A stretch of 64,000 nt of DNA from Massilia pinisoli (lineage in GTDB: Bacteria; Pseudomonadota; Gammaproteobacteria; Burkholderiales; Burkholderiaceae_D). Position numbers and translations under genes: made by a program. Where the stretch lies: contig NZ_JANUGW010000002.1 of NCBI RefSeq assembly GCF_024753285.1, positions 414,585 to 478,584 on the forward strand. Reading direction: 5' to 3'. How positions within the stretch are numbered: the stretch's first letter is position 1; each line of letters begins with the position of its first letter. Under the pieces are notes generated by a model. It ran no database searches. It worked only from the letters and a program-made list of their open reading frames with translations, and was not told the origin of the DNA. Below are positions 43,250 to 53,440 of this stretch, piece by piece.

Positions 43250-44548
43250 TCAGTGCCAGCGCACGGGCATCAGCATCTTCGAGCGGAACCAGCGCGCCAG
43301 CAGGTTGCCGCACATCCGCGCGAGACCCAGGTGGCCCATCACGTGACGCTGGTACGTGAGGCCGTACATCGCGATGGCGAACGGGCCTTTCACGTGCAGG
43401 TGGCGGATGCCGAGCGCGCGGTGCAGGATGCCGACGGCGCCCGCCCGGCCCAGCGACACGAGCGTGCCGTAGTCGCGGTACCGGAAGCCCGGCAGCGATT
43501 CCGGTGCCTTGTGCGCGAGCACGTGCGCGAGGTAGACGGCCTGCTGGCGCGCGGCCTGGGCGCTCGGCGGCGCCATCGCGGTCTTGTCCGGATTGAGCAG
43601 GGTGCAGCAGTCGCCCATCGCGTGGATGTCCGGGTCCGTCACGCTGCGCAGCCGCGCGTCCACGACGACCTGGTCGTTGCGGTTCAGCGCCACGTTCAGG
43701 CTCGTGCTGAAGCGCGGGCCCTTTACGCCGGCCGCCCACACGGTGATCGCGGCGGGGAACACGCGGCCGTCCGTCGTCTCGACTTCGTCCGCGCGCACTT
43801 CGGCGACCGAGGTGTCCGTGCAGATATCGATGCCCATCGCCCGCAGCTTGCGCACCGCGAGGCTCGCGGCCTCCGCATCCAGCGACGGCAGCACCTGCGG
43901 CCCGCGTTCGACGATGCGGATATGGACCTGGTGCGGCGATTCCAGTCCCGCGAGGCCGTAGTGGGCCAGCGTGTCGACCGTGTGCCGCAGGTCGGCCGCC
44001 AGTTCGATGCCGGTGGGGCCGGCGCCCACGATGACGATGTCGATCAGCGGCGCGCCCGCGTCCGTGCGGGCGTTGCGGCGCCGCCCGGCCTGCGCGCACA
44101 GGCCGAGGAAGCGCTGGCGGAAGCCTTCCGCGCCCGCCACGCTGTCGAGCGCCAGGCAGTGCTCCTGCGCGCCGGGGATGCCGAAGAAATTCGTCACGGA
44201 GCCGTAGGCCAGCACGAGGCGGTCGTAGTCGATGACGGTATGCGCGTCGGGCGCGTCATCGAACCTGCTGCGCACGGTCAGGGTGCGGCGGGCGCGGTCG
44301 ACGTGGACGACTTCGCCGCACACGAACGTGAAGTGGTTGTCGATGGCTTGGCGCGCGTAGTCGATCATGTGGTCGGCCGGGTCGATGGTGCCGGCGGCGA
44401 CTGCATGCAGCAGGGGTTTCCAGAAGTGGGTGGGCGCGGTGTCGACGAGGATGACGCGGTCCCTGTGGCGGCTGCCTAGGCGGCGTCCGAGCCGGGTGGC
44501 GAGTTCGAGGCCGGCGACGCCGCCTCCGACGATGACGATGGACTGCAT
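43250..44548 (-). CDS. ndh: Type II NADH:quinone oxidoreductase (NDH-2)
   Basis: 432-residue flavoprotein, single-subunit non-proton-pumping NADH dehydrogenase. FAD motif IVIVGGGVAGLELATRLG at the N-terminus, NADH motif VIVGAGPTGIELAADLRHTV (about 172), ATG-like VWAAGVKGP, and the second FAD block IHAMGDCCTLL. AQAARQQAVYLAHVL and the C-terminal region with ARCGNLLARWF-like membrane-binding helix fit NDH-2. It would feed electrons from NADH to the quinone pool. Apparently monocistronic, facing the SDR gene. Confidence 0.92.
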   Translation of the reverse strand: MQSIVIVGGGVAGLELATRLGRRLGSRHRDRVILVDTAPTHFWKPLLHAVAAGTIDPADHMIDYARQAIDNHFTFVCGEVVHVDRARRTLTVRSRFDDAPDAHTVIDYDRLVLAYGSVTNFFGIPGAQEHCLALDSVAGAEGFRQRFLGLCAQAGRRRNARTDAGAPLIDIVIVGAGPTGIELAADLRHTVDTLAHYGLAGLESPHQVHIRIVERGPQVLPSLDAEAASLAVRKLRAMGIDICTDTSVAEVRADEVETTDGRVFPAAITVWAAGVKGPRFSTSLNVALNRNDQVVVDARLRSVTDPDIHAMGDCCTLLNPDKTAMAPPSAQAARQQAVYLAHVLAHKAPESLPGFRYRDYGTLVSLGRAGAVGILHRALGIRHLHVKGPFAIAMYGLTYQRHVMGHLGLARMCGNLLARWFRSKMLMPVRWH

Positions 44549-44660
44549 GGTGTGCTCCCTTCTTTTTCGAATCGATGGGGCGGGGCGGGTGGACCGCCGG
44601 CGCCGCGCTGCATTCGCGCATCCGCCGGCGCAGTGCCCGCGGATGCCGGGAAGACTGCGA

Positions 44661-45080
44661 TCAGTGCCGGGTGACCGGCATCACTACCTTACGTACGTCC
44701 TTGCGCATGACGACCGGTTTGGACGCCTGTACGCCGATGCGCGCCGTGCGGGCGGCCGCGATGGCGCGCGGCGACGTCGTCACGGCCAGCGCCGCGTCGG
44801 GCTGCACGCCCAACTGGTCCAGCACGACGGAATACGGCGCCTTGTGGCCGCGCGCCTCGAAGTCGGCGCCCGTCAGGACGACGGAGAAGATGTGGTGCGC
44901 CGTGTCGCCGAAACGGTGGCGCAGTTGTTCGCCGGCCTGGTCGTGCGGCAGTTCGGAGATGAGGGCACACGGCAGGCCGTCTTCGATCGCCTGGTCCAGG
45001 AGACGCTCGGCATCGGCGGCGCCAGCCGCTTGCGTGCCACGGAATGCGGATAAGTCGAAGATGAACGCTTGTGCCGTCAT
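44661..45080 (-). CDS. Degenerate HAD-like protein
   Basis: 139-residue small protein resembling a minimal HAD hydrolase of the beta-phosphoglucomutase/CbbY type, but with the catalytic residues changed. Motif I FDLDGT is FDLSAFRG (second Asp lost). Motif III with Lys is seen in GHKAPYSVVLDQLGVQPDAALAV. Motif IV (usually DS..G) is TTSPRAI. The cap domain is missing. Phosphatase activity is therefore unlikely; a regulatory or substrate-binding role is possible. The ATG at 45080 follows GGAGAAC. It is divergent from a LysR regulator and probably its target. Confidence 0.65.
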   Translation of the reverse strand: MTAQAFIFDLSAFRGTQAAGAADAERLLDQAIEDGLPCALISELPHDQAGEQLRHRFGDTAHHIFSVVLTGADFEARGHKAPYSVVLDQLGVQPDAALAVTTSPRAIAAARTARIGVQASKPVVMRKDVRKVVMPVTRH

Positions 45081-45174
45081 GATGTTCTCCTTTTGCCAGT
45101 CGTTGTTGCTCGAATTGTTTTTACTATACGGCCGGGCGGGATAAAATAAAAATAAATAATTTTTAGAATTCGAT

Positions 45175-45186
45175 AAGGAATTCCTT
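45175..45186. promoter_or_regulatory. 12-base palindrome over the ribosome-binding site of the LysR gene
   Basis: AAGGAATTCCTT is a perfect palindrome directly before the ATG at 45187, and its AAGGA half is the only candidate ribosome-binding site. As RNA the arms are too close to fold alone, but as DNA it is a possible autoregulatory site. A second GAATTC lies at 45166. Confidence 0.45.
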
Positions 45187-46116
45187 ATGTATCCAGCCAG
45201 CTTCAAGCAACTGCAGGCATTGCAGCTCGTGGCGCGTCACCAGAGCGTGTCGCGCGCCGCGGAGGCGATGCACGTCACCCAGCCCGCCGTCTCGCTGCAC
45301 CTGAAACAGCTCGAAGATGCGGCCGGCGTGCCGTTGACGCGCCGCCAGGGCCGCAACATCCAGATGACCGCGGCGGGCGAACTGCTGGTGGGCTACGCGG
45401 AGCGCATCCTCGGCCTATGGGAAGAGGCGGGCGACGAGATTGCGGCGCTGAAGGGCGTGACGTCGGGTACGTTGCGCATCGGCGCCGTGATGACGGCGGA
45501 GCACCTGCTCCCGCCGATGCTCGTACGCTTCACGACGGGCCGCCCGCACGTGCGCATCAAGCTGCAGGTGGGTTCGCGGCCGGAAGTGATCGGCATGCTC
45601 AGTCGCGACGAGATCGACCTCGCCATCATGGGCACGCCGCCGCGCGAATTCCCGACGAGCGCGAGCCGCTTCGCGCGTCACCCGATGGCTTTCTTCGTGG
45701 CGCCTGGCCATCCGCTGCTCGCCCAGGGGCCCGTCACATTGGCCGACATCGCCGCGCATAACCTGCTCGTGCGCGAACGCGGGTCGGGCACGCGCGCCGC
45801 GATCGAGCGCCGCTTCGAGGAAGAGGGCGTGGCGCTGGCGATCGGGTCCGAGCTGTCCAGCAACGAGGCGATCAAGCAGATGACGGCCGCGGGCCTCGGC
45901 GTCGCGTTCCTGTCTGTCCACGCCTGCACGCTCGAAGTGCGCAACCGGCTGCTCAGCGTCCTGCCGGTGCCCGGCGTCGTCGTGCAGGGCGAGTGGCACG
46001 TGATGCACAAGGCCGCGCGCGCGATTCCCACGGTGGCCGCCTCGTTCCACGAATTCATGGTGGAGCACGGCCAGCAGGTCATTTCCGACGAGCTGGAAAG
46101 CATTGCGTGGAAGTGA
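45187..46116 (+). CDS. LysR-type regulator (CbbR/CysL-like)
   Basis: 309-residue LysR regulator. Helix-turn-helix: FKQLQALQLVARHQSVSRAAEAMHVTQPAVSLHLKQLEDAAGVPL. The effector domain (TLRIGAVMTAEHLLPPMLVRF, RPHVRIKLQVGSRPEVIGML, LVRERGSGTRAAIERRF) resembles the CbbR/CysL branch, in which RERGSGTR is typical. No Calvin-cycle genes are nearby. It diverges from the degenerate HAD gene across a 106-base AT-rich gap, which suggests control of that gene. A palindrome sits at its start. Confidence 0.9.
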   Translation: MYPASFKQLQALQLVARHQSVSRAAEAMHVTQPAVSLHLKQLEDAAGVPLTRRQGRNIQMTAAGELLVGYAERILGLWEEAGDEIAALKGVTSGTLRIGAVMTAEHLLPPMLVRFTTGRPHVRIKLQVGSRPEVIGMLSRDEIDLAIMGTPPREFPTSASRFARHPMAFFVAPGHPLLAQGPVTLADIAAHNLLVRERGSGTRAAIERRFEEEGVALAIGSELSSNEAIKQMTAAGLGVAFLSVHACTLEVRNRLLSVLPVPGVVVQGEWHVMHKAARAIPTVAASFHEFMVEHGQQVISDELESIAWK

Positions 46117-46134
46117 ACAAGGAATATATAATCC

Positions 46135-46163
46135 GTATATGGATTGTATATGGAGTATATGAT
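46135..46163. repeat. Three tandem GTATATG repeats before the ParD-like gene
   Basis: GTATATGGATT (46135), GTATATGGA (46146) and GTATATGAT (46155) are tandem copies 11 and 9 bases apart, running into the ribosome-binding site (GGAG, 46152-46155) and the start codon at 46162. Ribbon-helix-helix antitoxins commonly bind such short tandem sites, so autoregulation is a reasonable inference. Confidence 0.5.
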
Positions 46164-46371
46164 GGGTATCGTGAACATCGAAGACGAATTGCACGACCAG
46201 ATCCGCAAGGCGAGCACCGTGTCGTGCCGCTCGATCAATGCGCAGGCGGCGTTCTGGGTACGCATCGGCATGCTGTGCGAACTGCATCCGACGCAGAGCT
46301 TCAACGAGATCATGGCGCGCGAGCTGCGCGCGGCCGGGGTCGTGCCGCAGGCGCTGAAGGTGATGGCGTGA
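46162..46371 (+). CDS. ParD-like antitoxin-family protein
   Basis: 69-residue protein of the ParD_like family: MGIVNIEDELHDQIRKASTVSCRSINAQAAFWVRIGML, followed by the tail SFNEIMARELRAAG. The SRSINAQA.FW.RIG block is the family hallmark, and the fold is expected to be ribbon-helix-helix. Of three nearby ATG codons, 46162 has the best spacing to GGAG. No ParE toxin follows; instead a methionine aminopeptidase gene overlaps its stop (GTGA). It may be an independent DNA-binding regulator of that gene. Confidence 0.8.
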   Translation: MGIVNIEDELHDQIRKASTVSCRSINAQAAFWVRIGMLCELHPTQSFNEIMARELRAAGVVPQALKVMA

Positions 46372-47135
46372 CGAAGCGGCCGGAGGAGGTCGCGCTGCTG
46401 GCGGCCGCGGGCAAGCTGCTCGCGGACGTGTTCGCGCGGCTCGATGGCCTCTCCCTGGCCGGCATGTCGACCATGCAGGTCAACGACCTCGTCGACGACT
46501 TCATCGTGCACACGCTCGGCGCGCGGCCCGCCAGCAAGGGGCAGTACGGCTATGCGTTCGCGCTGAACGCGTCGCGCAACGACGTCGTGTGCCACGGCCT
46601 GCCGTCGCCGGCGGAGGTGCTGCGGGACGGCGATATCGTGAACTTCGACATCACCTTGGAAAAGGACGGCTACATCGCCGACTCCAGCAAGACGTATCTC
46701 GTGGGCGACGTGGCACCGGAAGCGGCGCGGCTCGTGCGCGTGACGTACGAGGCGATGTGGCAGGGCATCCGCGCCGTGCGTCCGGGCGCGCGGCTGGGCG
46801 ACGTGGGACATGCCATCGAACGCCATGCGACGCGTCACGGCTACGCCGTCGTGCGCGAGTACTGCGGGCACGGCATCGGGCGCGAGATGCACGAGCCGCC
46901 GCAGGTGCTGCACTGGGGGCGCCCGCGCACGGGCCTCGTGCTGCGCGAAGGGATGGTGTTCACGATCGAGCCGATGCTCAACGCCGGGCGGCACGCCGTG
47001 CGCACGGAGGACGACGGCTGGACCGTGCGCACATGCGACGGCGCGCTGTCCGCGCAGTTCGAGCACACGGTCGCCGTCACGCGCACGGGCGCGCGCGTGC
47101 TCACGTTGCGGGCCGGGGAGACGGCGCCGCGCTGA
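46368..47135 (+). CDS. map: Type I methionine aminopeptidase
   Basis: 255-residue metalloprotease removing the initiator Met. All six key residues are in place: substrate-site His in DVVCHGLPS, Asp in NFDITLEKDGYIADSS (two metal Asp), His in YCGHGIGREMHEPPQV, Glu in FTIEPML and Glu in AQFEHTVAVT. The start is GTG at 46368 overlapping the stop of the ParD-like gene. This is probably an accessory paralogue, since the housekeeping map usually lies near rpsB/tsf; the extra copy paired with a ParD-like gene is a recurring arrangement as far as I recall. It converges with the chemoreceptor gene at 47137 (1-base gap). Confidence 0.9.
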   Translation: MTKRPEEVALLAAAGKLLADVFARLDGLSLAGMSTMQVNDLVDDFIVHTLGARPASKGQYGYAFALNASRNDVVCHGLPSPAEVLRDGDIVNFDITLEKDGYIADSSKTYLVGDVAPEAARLVRVTYEAMWQGIRAVRPGARLGDVGHAIERHATRHGYAVVREYCGHGIGREMHEPPQVLHWGRPRTGLVLREGMVFTIEPMLNAGRHAVRTEDDGWTVRTCDGALSAQFEHTVAVTRTGARVLTLRAGETAPR

Positions 47136-47136
47136 C

Positions 47137-48723
47137 CTAGGCGAGGGCGAGGCGGCGCGGACGCTCCCGCGTGTCTTCGTCGATCTGGAAGATGTTCACG
47201 ACGGAGCTCAGTTCGACCGCCTGCACGCGCAGCGATTCGGCAGCCGCCGCCGCTTCCTCGACGAGTGCCGCGTTCTGCATCGTCATCCTGTCCAGCTGCG
47301 AGATCGCGCCGTCCACCCGGCCGATCTCGTCCTGCTGCGACTTGGTCGCGGTGCTGATGTGGTCCATGATGCTGCTCACGCGTTGCACGCCCTCGACGAC
47401 CTTGCTGATGGTTTCGCCCGCGTGGCCGACGAGGGCCGTGCCGGCGCTGACCTTCGCCACCGAATCCTCGATCAGCGCCTTGATTTCCTTGGCCGCGGCG
47501 GCCGAGCGGTGCGCGAGGTTACGCACCTCGCCCGCAACGACGGCGAAGCCGCGTCCCTGTTCGCCGGCGCGCGCCGCTTCGACGGCGGCGTTCAGCGCGA
47601 GGATGTTCGTCTGGAAGGCGATGCCGTCGATGACGGAAATGATGTCGACGATCTTGCGCGACGACTCGTGGATCAGCTGCATCGTGGCGACCACTTCGTC
47701 GACGGCCGCGCCGCCTTCCACCGACACCGTGGACGCCGTCGTCGCGAGGCTGCTCGCCTGGCGCGCATAGTCCGCGTTCTGATGCACGGAGGCGACGAGT
47801 TGCGTCATCGCGCTGGTGACCTGGGAGAGGGTGGCCGCCTGGGTCTCCGTGCGGCTCGACAGGTCGTTGTTGCCGGACGCGATCTGCGACGACGCGGACG
47901 CGATTGTCTCGGTGCCCGTTCGCACCCTGGCGACGATGTCCGTGAGGCCGTGGCGCATCGCGTTCATCGCATGGATCATGCTTGACGGCCCGGCGCGCGA
48001 CGTGTCCACCGGATAGGTCAGCTTGCCGCTGGCGATGGCCTGCGCAGCCTCCGTTGCCTGCGCGGGTTCGCCGCCCAGCTGGCCAACGAGGCTCCTCACG
48101 ATCACGATGCCGACGACGGTGCAGAGCACGACCGCGACCGCGCTGAGGGCGGAAATCCAGAAGCGCGCCTGGCGCGCCTCGCTGCTGGCGGCGGCGCTCG
48201 TCGTGGCATTGGTGCGCTGGATGCTCTTGAGCAGCACGTCGATGTCGGCGACGATCTCGCGGCGCAGCGGGCTGCAGTCGTTGACGAGGAACTTGCCGTA
48301 GCCGTCCATGTCCGCGGCGTTGCGGTAGGCGCGCGGCCGATCCAGCTCGGTGGCCATCCTCAGCATGCCGGACTTCACTTTGACGTATTGCGGATCGCGG
48401 CCGAGTTCCGCGTCGAGCTTGCCCAGTGCCGCCATGTAGTCGGCCTTGAACTTGTCGACGAGGGCCAGCTCGCGCGCGGCGGCTGCGTCGTCCTTGAAGA
48501 CGTAGGCGTTGCGCGCCGCGATACCCGTCTGGTCCAGCGCTTCGCGCGCGGCGTACAAGGGTTCGAGCTGGCTGTTGCGCACGTCGTTCGCGGCCTGCAG
48601 GGCGCCGTCGATGTTGTTCACGCGGGTGACGGACAGAATCGCCACGACGAGCGTGACGGACAAGATGAGGGCAAATGCAAGATACAACTGGGTTGCGATC
48701 CCAACGCGTTGCAGGAAATTCAT
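47137..48723 (-). CDS. Methyl-accepting chemotaxis protein
   Basis: 528-residue chemoreceptor. TM1 (LYLAFALILSVTLVVAILSVT), periplasmic four-helix bundle (about 35-185), TM2 (ISALSAVAVVLCTVVGIVIV), HAMP beginning RSLVGQLGGEPAQATEAAQAIASGKL, and the signalling hairpin [36 protein letters not shown]. Of the same class as the receptor at 32899 (shared QLGGEP). The ATG at 48723 follows TGGAG. Ligand unknown; the C-terminus (TRERPRRLALA) carries no CheR-binding pentapeptide. Confidence 0.92.
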   Translation of the reverse strand: MNFLQRVGIATQLYLAFALILSVTLVVAILSVTRVNNIDGALQAANDVRNSQLEPLYAAREALDQTGIAARNAYVFKDDAAAARELALVDKFKADYMAALGKLDAELGRDPQYVKVKSGMLRMATELDRPRAYRNAADMDGYGKFLVNDCSPLRREIVADIDVLLKSIQRTNATTSAAASSEARQARFWISALSAVAVVLCTVVGIVIVRSLVGQLGGEPAQATEAAQAIASGKLTYPVDTSRAGPSSMIHAMNAMRHGLTDIVARVRTGTETIASASSQIASGNNDLSSRTETQAATLSQVTSAMTQLVASVHQNADYARQASSLATTASTVSVEGGAAVDEVVATMQLIHESSRKIVDIISVIDGIAFQTNILALNAAVEAARAGEQGRGFAVVAGEVRNLAHRSAAAAKEIKALIEDSVAKVSAGTALVGHAGETISKVVEGVQRVSSIMDHISTATKSQQDEIGRVDGAISQLDRMTMQNAALVEEAAAAAESLRVQAVELSSVVNIFQIDEDTRERPRRLALA

Positions 48724-48894
48724 CACGGCTCCAGCGGGTAAAAATGGCAGACGGGGCGCTGCCTCGCCAGTGTAGCCACAATTGCCGTATGAAAATTTCC
48801 AGACGCTACGCAAAATTTCGAGAAACAAACTTTTTGTTGTATTTACGCATACCAAGAGTGAAAAGTATCACCGGGCTGCCAAGTTTCCCTCTTT

Positions 48895-49818
48895 TTACGC
48901 CGGGCCGACCGGCACGCGTTCCCAGTAACCGGTCGCGTTATACACGGCTTTCAGGTGGTCGATGAAGTGCCGGATCTTCGCGGGCAGGTAGCGCTGCTGG
49001 GGGAACACGGCCTGGATCGGATAGTTCCCGACTGCGAAGTCGTCCAGCACCGTCACGAGTTCTCCCCGTTTCAGCTCGGCCTGGATTTCCCACGTCGAGC
49101 GCCAGCCGATGCCGAGGCCTTGCCTGACCCAGTCGAACAGCAGTTCGCCGTCGTTGCAGGCGAGATCGCCGTCCACGCGCACGGCGAACAGCTTGCCGTC
49201 GCGCTGGAACGTCCAGCCCCGTTGCTGGCCGCCCTGCAGATTGAATGCCAGGCAGTTGTGGCGCGCCAGGTCTTCCGGCGTTTGCGGCACGCAGTTGCGG
49301 TCGAAGTAGTCGGGCGTCCCGCACACGACGCGCCGGTTCGGGAAGAGGGGGATCGCGACGTAGTTCGGGTCCATCACCTCGCCGATGCGGATCGACATGT
49401 CGTAGCCTTCGCGCACGAGGTCGACGACGCTGTCCGTGAAGTTGAATGACATCTTGAGTTCCGTGTGGATCGCGCGGAACGCGGGCGCGTGGGGCGCCAC
49501 GTGCTTGCGGCCGAATGCGGCGGGCGCGGAGACGACGAGGTGGCCCCGCACCGTGCTGCGGCCCGCGCTGATGCTGTTCTCCGTGATGTCGAAATCGCGC
49601 AGCAGCTGGCGGCACGGCTCGATGAATTGTTCGCCCAGCGCCGTCAGCGTGAGCCCGCGCGTCGAGCGGTGCATGAGGCGCACGCCGAGGCGCTGTTCGA
49701 GTGCGTCGAGGCGGCGGCCCATGACGACGGGCGTCACCCCTTCGGCCAGCGCGGCGCCCGCGAAACTGCCTTTTTCCGTGATGAGGACGAAGCTGCGTAT
49801 TTCCGTGTACCGATCCAT
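48895..49818 (-). CDS. LysR-type regulator, probably of the gcl operon
   Basis: 307-residue LysR regulator. Helix-turn-helix: MDRYTEIRSFVLITEKGSFAGAALAEGVTPVVMGRRLDALEQRLGVRLMHRSTRGLTLT. The effector domain resembles the CrgA/DmlR group (SAPAAFGRKHVAPHAPAF, YDMSIRIGEVMDPNYVAIPL). The ATG at 49818 is favoured over a TTG at 49836 because GAGAGA precedes it and the TTG overlaps a predicted operator. It is divergent from gcl across 123 bases and very probably controls the glyoxylate operon. Confidence 0.9.
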   Translation of the reverse strand: MDRYTEIRSFVLITEKGSFAGAALAEGVTPVVMGRRLDALEQRLGVRLMHRSTRGLTLTALGEQFIEPCRQLLRDFDITENSISAGRSTVRGHLVVSAPAAFGRKHVAPHAPAFRAIHTELKMSFNFTDSVVDLVREGYDMSIRIGEVMDPNYVAIPLFPNRRVVCGTPDYFDRNCVPQTPEDLARHNCLAFNLQGGQQRGWTFQRDGKLFAVRVDGDLACNDGELLFDWVRQGLGIGWRSTWEIQAELKRGELVTVLDDFAVGNYPIQAVFPQQRYLPAKIRHFIDHLKAVYNATGYWERVPVGPA

Positions 49819-49835
49819 GCTTTCTCTCTGACTCA

Positions 49836-49862
49836 ATACTTAAAGTATCGACAGTGCCGATA
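49836..49862. promoter_or_regulatory. LysR-type binding sites in the gcl divergent region
   Basis: Two overlapping dyads: ATACTT-A-AAGTAT (49836-49848) and TATCG-N7-CGATA (49846-49862). The second has the T-N11-A layout (T49848, A49860) classic for LysR regulators. Both lie between the LysR gene (starts 49818) and gcl (starts 49942). Confidence 0.6.
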
Positions 49863-49941
49863 GTAGCAGCAATTCAACTTGCCGTGCGATCTCGATATGC
49901 TGGGTCATCGTCCAAAACCAACCAATGAAACGGAGGAGAAC

Positions 49942-51711
<1,770 letters not shown>

Positions 51712-51734
51712 CGTTGCAACACGAGGAGACTGAT

Positions 51735-52514
51735 ATGCCAAGATTCGCAGCCAACCTGACCATGCTGTTCAATGAACTGCCGTTCCTCGACCGCTTCGAG
51801 GCGGCGCACGAGGCGGGCTTCAAGGGCGTCGAATACCTGTTCCCGTACGCCTTCGAGAAGGAGGCGCTGGCGGAACGCCTGCAGCAATACGGCCTCACGC
51901 AGGTCCTGCACAACCTGCCGGCCGGCGACTGGGAAAAAGGTGAACGCGGCATCGCCGTGCTGCCGGGCCGCGAGGCCGAGTTCCGCGAAGGCGTCGCCCG
52001 CGCCATCGACTACGCGAAGGCGCTGAACTGCCGCCAGGTGAACTGCCTGGTCGGCATCGCGCCGGCCGGCATCGATGCGGGCACGCTGCGCCGCACCGTC
52101 GTCGAGAACCTGCGCTACGCGGCCACGCAGCTGAAGCAGGCCGGCATCCGCCTGCTGATCGAACCGATCAACACGTACGACATTCCGGGCTTCTACCTGA
52201 CGACGACCAGGCAGGCACTGGACTTGATCGAGTCGGTCGGCGCGGACAACCTGTTCGTCCAGTACGACGTCTACCACGCCCAGCGCACGGAAGGCGAGCT
52301 GGCGAAGACCGTCGAGAAGAACCTGGCCCGCATCGCGCACATCCAGGTCGCGGACAACCCGGGCCGCAACGAGCCGGGCACCGGCGAAATCAATTACGGG
52401 TGGCTGTTCAAGCACCTGGACCGCATCGGCTACGACGGCTGGATCGGCTGCGAATACAAGCCCGCCGCGGACACGCGCGCAGGCCTGGACTGGATCGTCA
52501 AGCTGGCCCGTTAA
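51735..52514 (+). CDS. hyi: Hydroxypyruvate isomerase
   Basis: 259-residue TIM-barrel enzyme interconverting hydroxypyruvate and tartronate semialdehyde. Hyi features: MPRFAANLTMLFNELPFLDRFEAA, GFKGVEYLFPY, NLPAGDWEKGERGIA, LLIEPINTYDIPGFYL, VQYDVYHAQRTEGEL, HIQVADNPGRNEPGTGEINY and GCEYKP. Metal-binding Glu and Asp residues are conserved. It lies 23 bases after gcl with ribosome-binding site GAGGAGAC. The second gene of the glyoxylate operon, as in many enterics and betaproteobacteria. Confidence 0.95.
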   Translation: MPRFAANLTMLFNELPFLDRFEAAHEAGFKGVEYLFPYAFEKEALAERLQQYGLTQVLHNLPAGDWEKGERGIAVLPGREAEFREGVARAIDYAKALNCRQVNCLVGIAPAGIDAGTLRRTVVENLRYAATQLKQAGIRLLIEPINTYDIPGFYLTTTRQALDLIESVGADNLFVQYDVYHAQRTEGELAKTVEKNLARIAHIQVADNPGRNEPGTGEINYGWLFKHLDRIGYDGWIGCEYKPAADTRAGLDWIVKLAR

Positions 52515-52538
52515 TCACATCACGCAAGGAGACATAGC

Positions 52539-53432
52539 ATGGCAAACATCGGATTCATCGGCCTGGGCATCATGGGTGCCCCGATGGCGGGACACCTCAT
52601 CGCCGACGGCCACACGCTGTTCACGAACACGGTCGGCCCGACCCCGTCGGCCCTCGTCGAAGCGGGCGCCCGCGTGTGCCTTAACGGTGCCGAAGTGGCG
52701 TCGCAGGCGGACATCATCTTCATCATGGTCCCGGACACGCCGCAGGTGGACGAGGTCCTGTTCGGCAAGGACGGCGTCGCGTCGCGGCTTTCGGCCGGCA
52801 AGATCGTCGTCGACATGAGCTCGATCTCGCCGGTCGCGACGAAGGATTTCGCCCGCCGCATCAATGGGCTGGGCTGCGAATACCTGGACGCGCCGGTGTC
52901 CGGCGGCGAGGTGGGCGCGAAGGCCGCGAGCCTGACGATCATGGTCGGCGGCAGCGAGGCGGCATTCGCCACCGTCAAGCCTCTGTTCCAGAAGATGGGC
53001 AAGAACATCACGCTCGTCGGCGGCAACGGCGACGGCCAGATCACGAAGGTCGCGAACCAGATCATCGTGGCGCTGACGATCGAAGCCGTGGGCGAGGCGC
53101 TGCTGCTGGCCGCCAAGGCCGGCGCCGATCCGGCCCGCGTGCGCGAGGCGCTGATGGGTGGCTTTGCCAATTCGCGCATCCTCGAAGTGCACGGCGAACG
53201 GATGGTCAAGCGCACGTTCGCGCCGGGCTTCCGCATCGACCTGCACCGCAAGGACCTGAACCTGGCGCTGACCACCGGCCGCCAGCTGGGCGTCGCGCTG
53301 CCGAACACCTCGACCGCGCAGGAGCTGTTCAACACGTGCGCCGCGCATGATGGCGGCGGCTGGGATCACTCCGCGATGGTGCGGGCGCTCGAGATCATGG
53401 CGAACTTCGAGATCGGCCAGAAGCAGGCCTGA
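52539..53432 (+). CDS. glxR: Tartronate semialdehyde reductase
   Basis: 297-residue beta-hydroxyacid dehydrogenase reducing tartronate semialdehyde to glycerate. NAD motif GFIGLGIMGAPMAGHL at the start, DAPVSGGEVGAKAASLTIMVGG, catalytic Lys in GQITKVANQIIVAL, and KDLNLAL near the C-terminus. Length matches GarR/GlxR. It receives tartronate semialdehyde from Gcl and potentially from glucarate catabolism started by GudD. It follows hyi by 24 bases (AAGGAGACA site). A palindromic repeat lies directly after its stop. Confidence 0.95.
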   Translation: MANIGFIGLGIMGAPMAGHLIADGHTLFTNTVGPTPSALVEAGARVCLNGAEVASQADIIFIMVPDTPQVDEVLFGKDGVASRLSAGKIVVDMSSISPVATKDFARRINGLGCEYLDAPVSGGEVGAKAASLTIMVGGSEAAFATVKPLFQKMGKNITLVGGNGDGQITKVANQIIVALTIEAVGEALLLAAKAGADPARVREALMGGFANSRILEVHGERMVKRTFAPGFRIDLHRKDLNLALTTGRQLGVALPNTSTAQELFNTCAAHDGGGWDHSAMVRALEIMANFEIGQKQA

Positions 53433-53440
53433 TACAGGCC

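Noticed and set aside
44661..46116. Calvin-cycle (cbb) locus
   Set aside because: There is a CbbR-like regulator and a CbbY-like remnant, but no RuBisCO, phosphoribulokinase or other cbb gene in the window.
46162..47135. Classical toxin-antitoxin pair
   Set aside because: The second gene is a complete methionine aminopeptidase with all metal ligands, not a ParE-type toxin.
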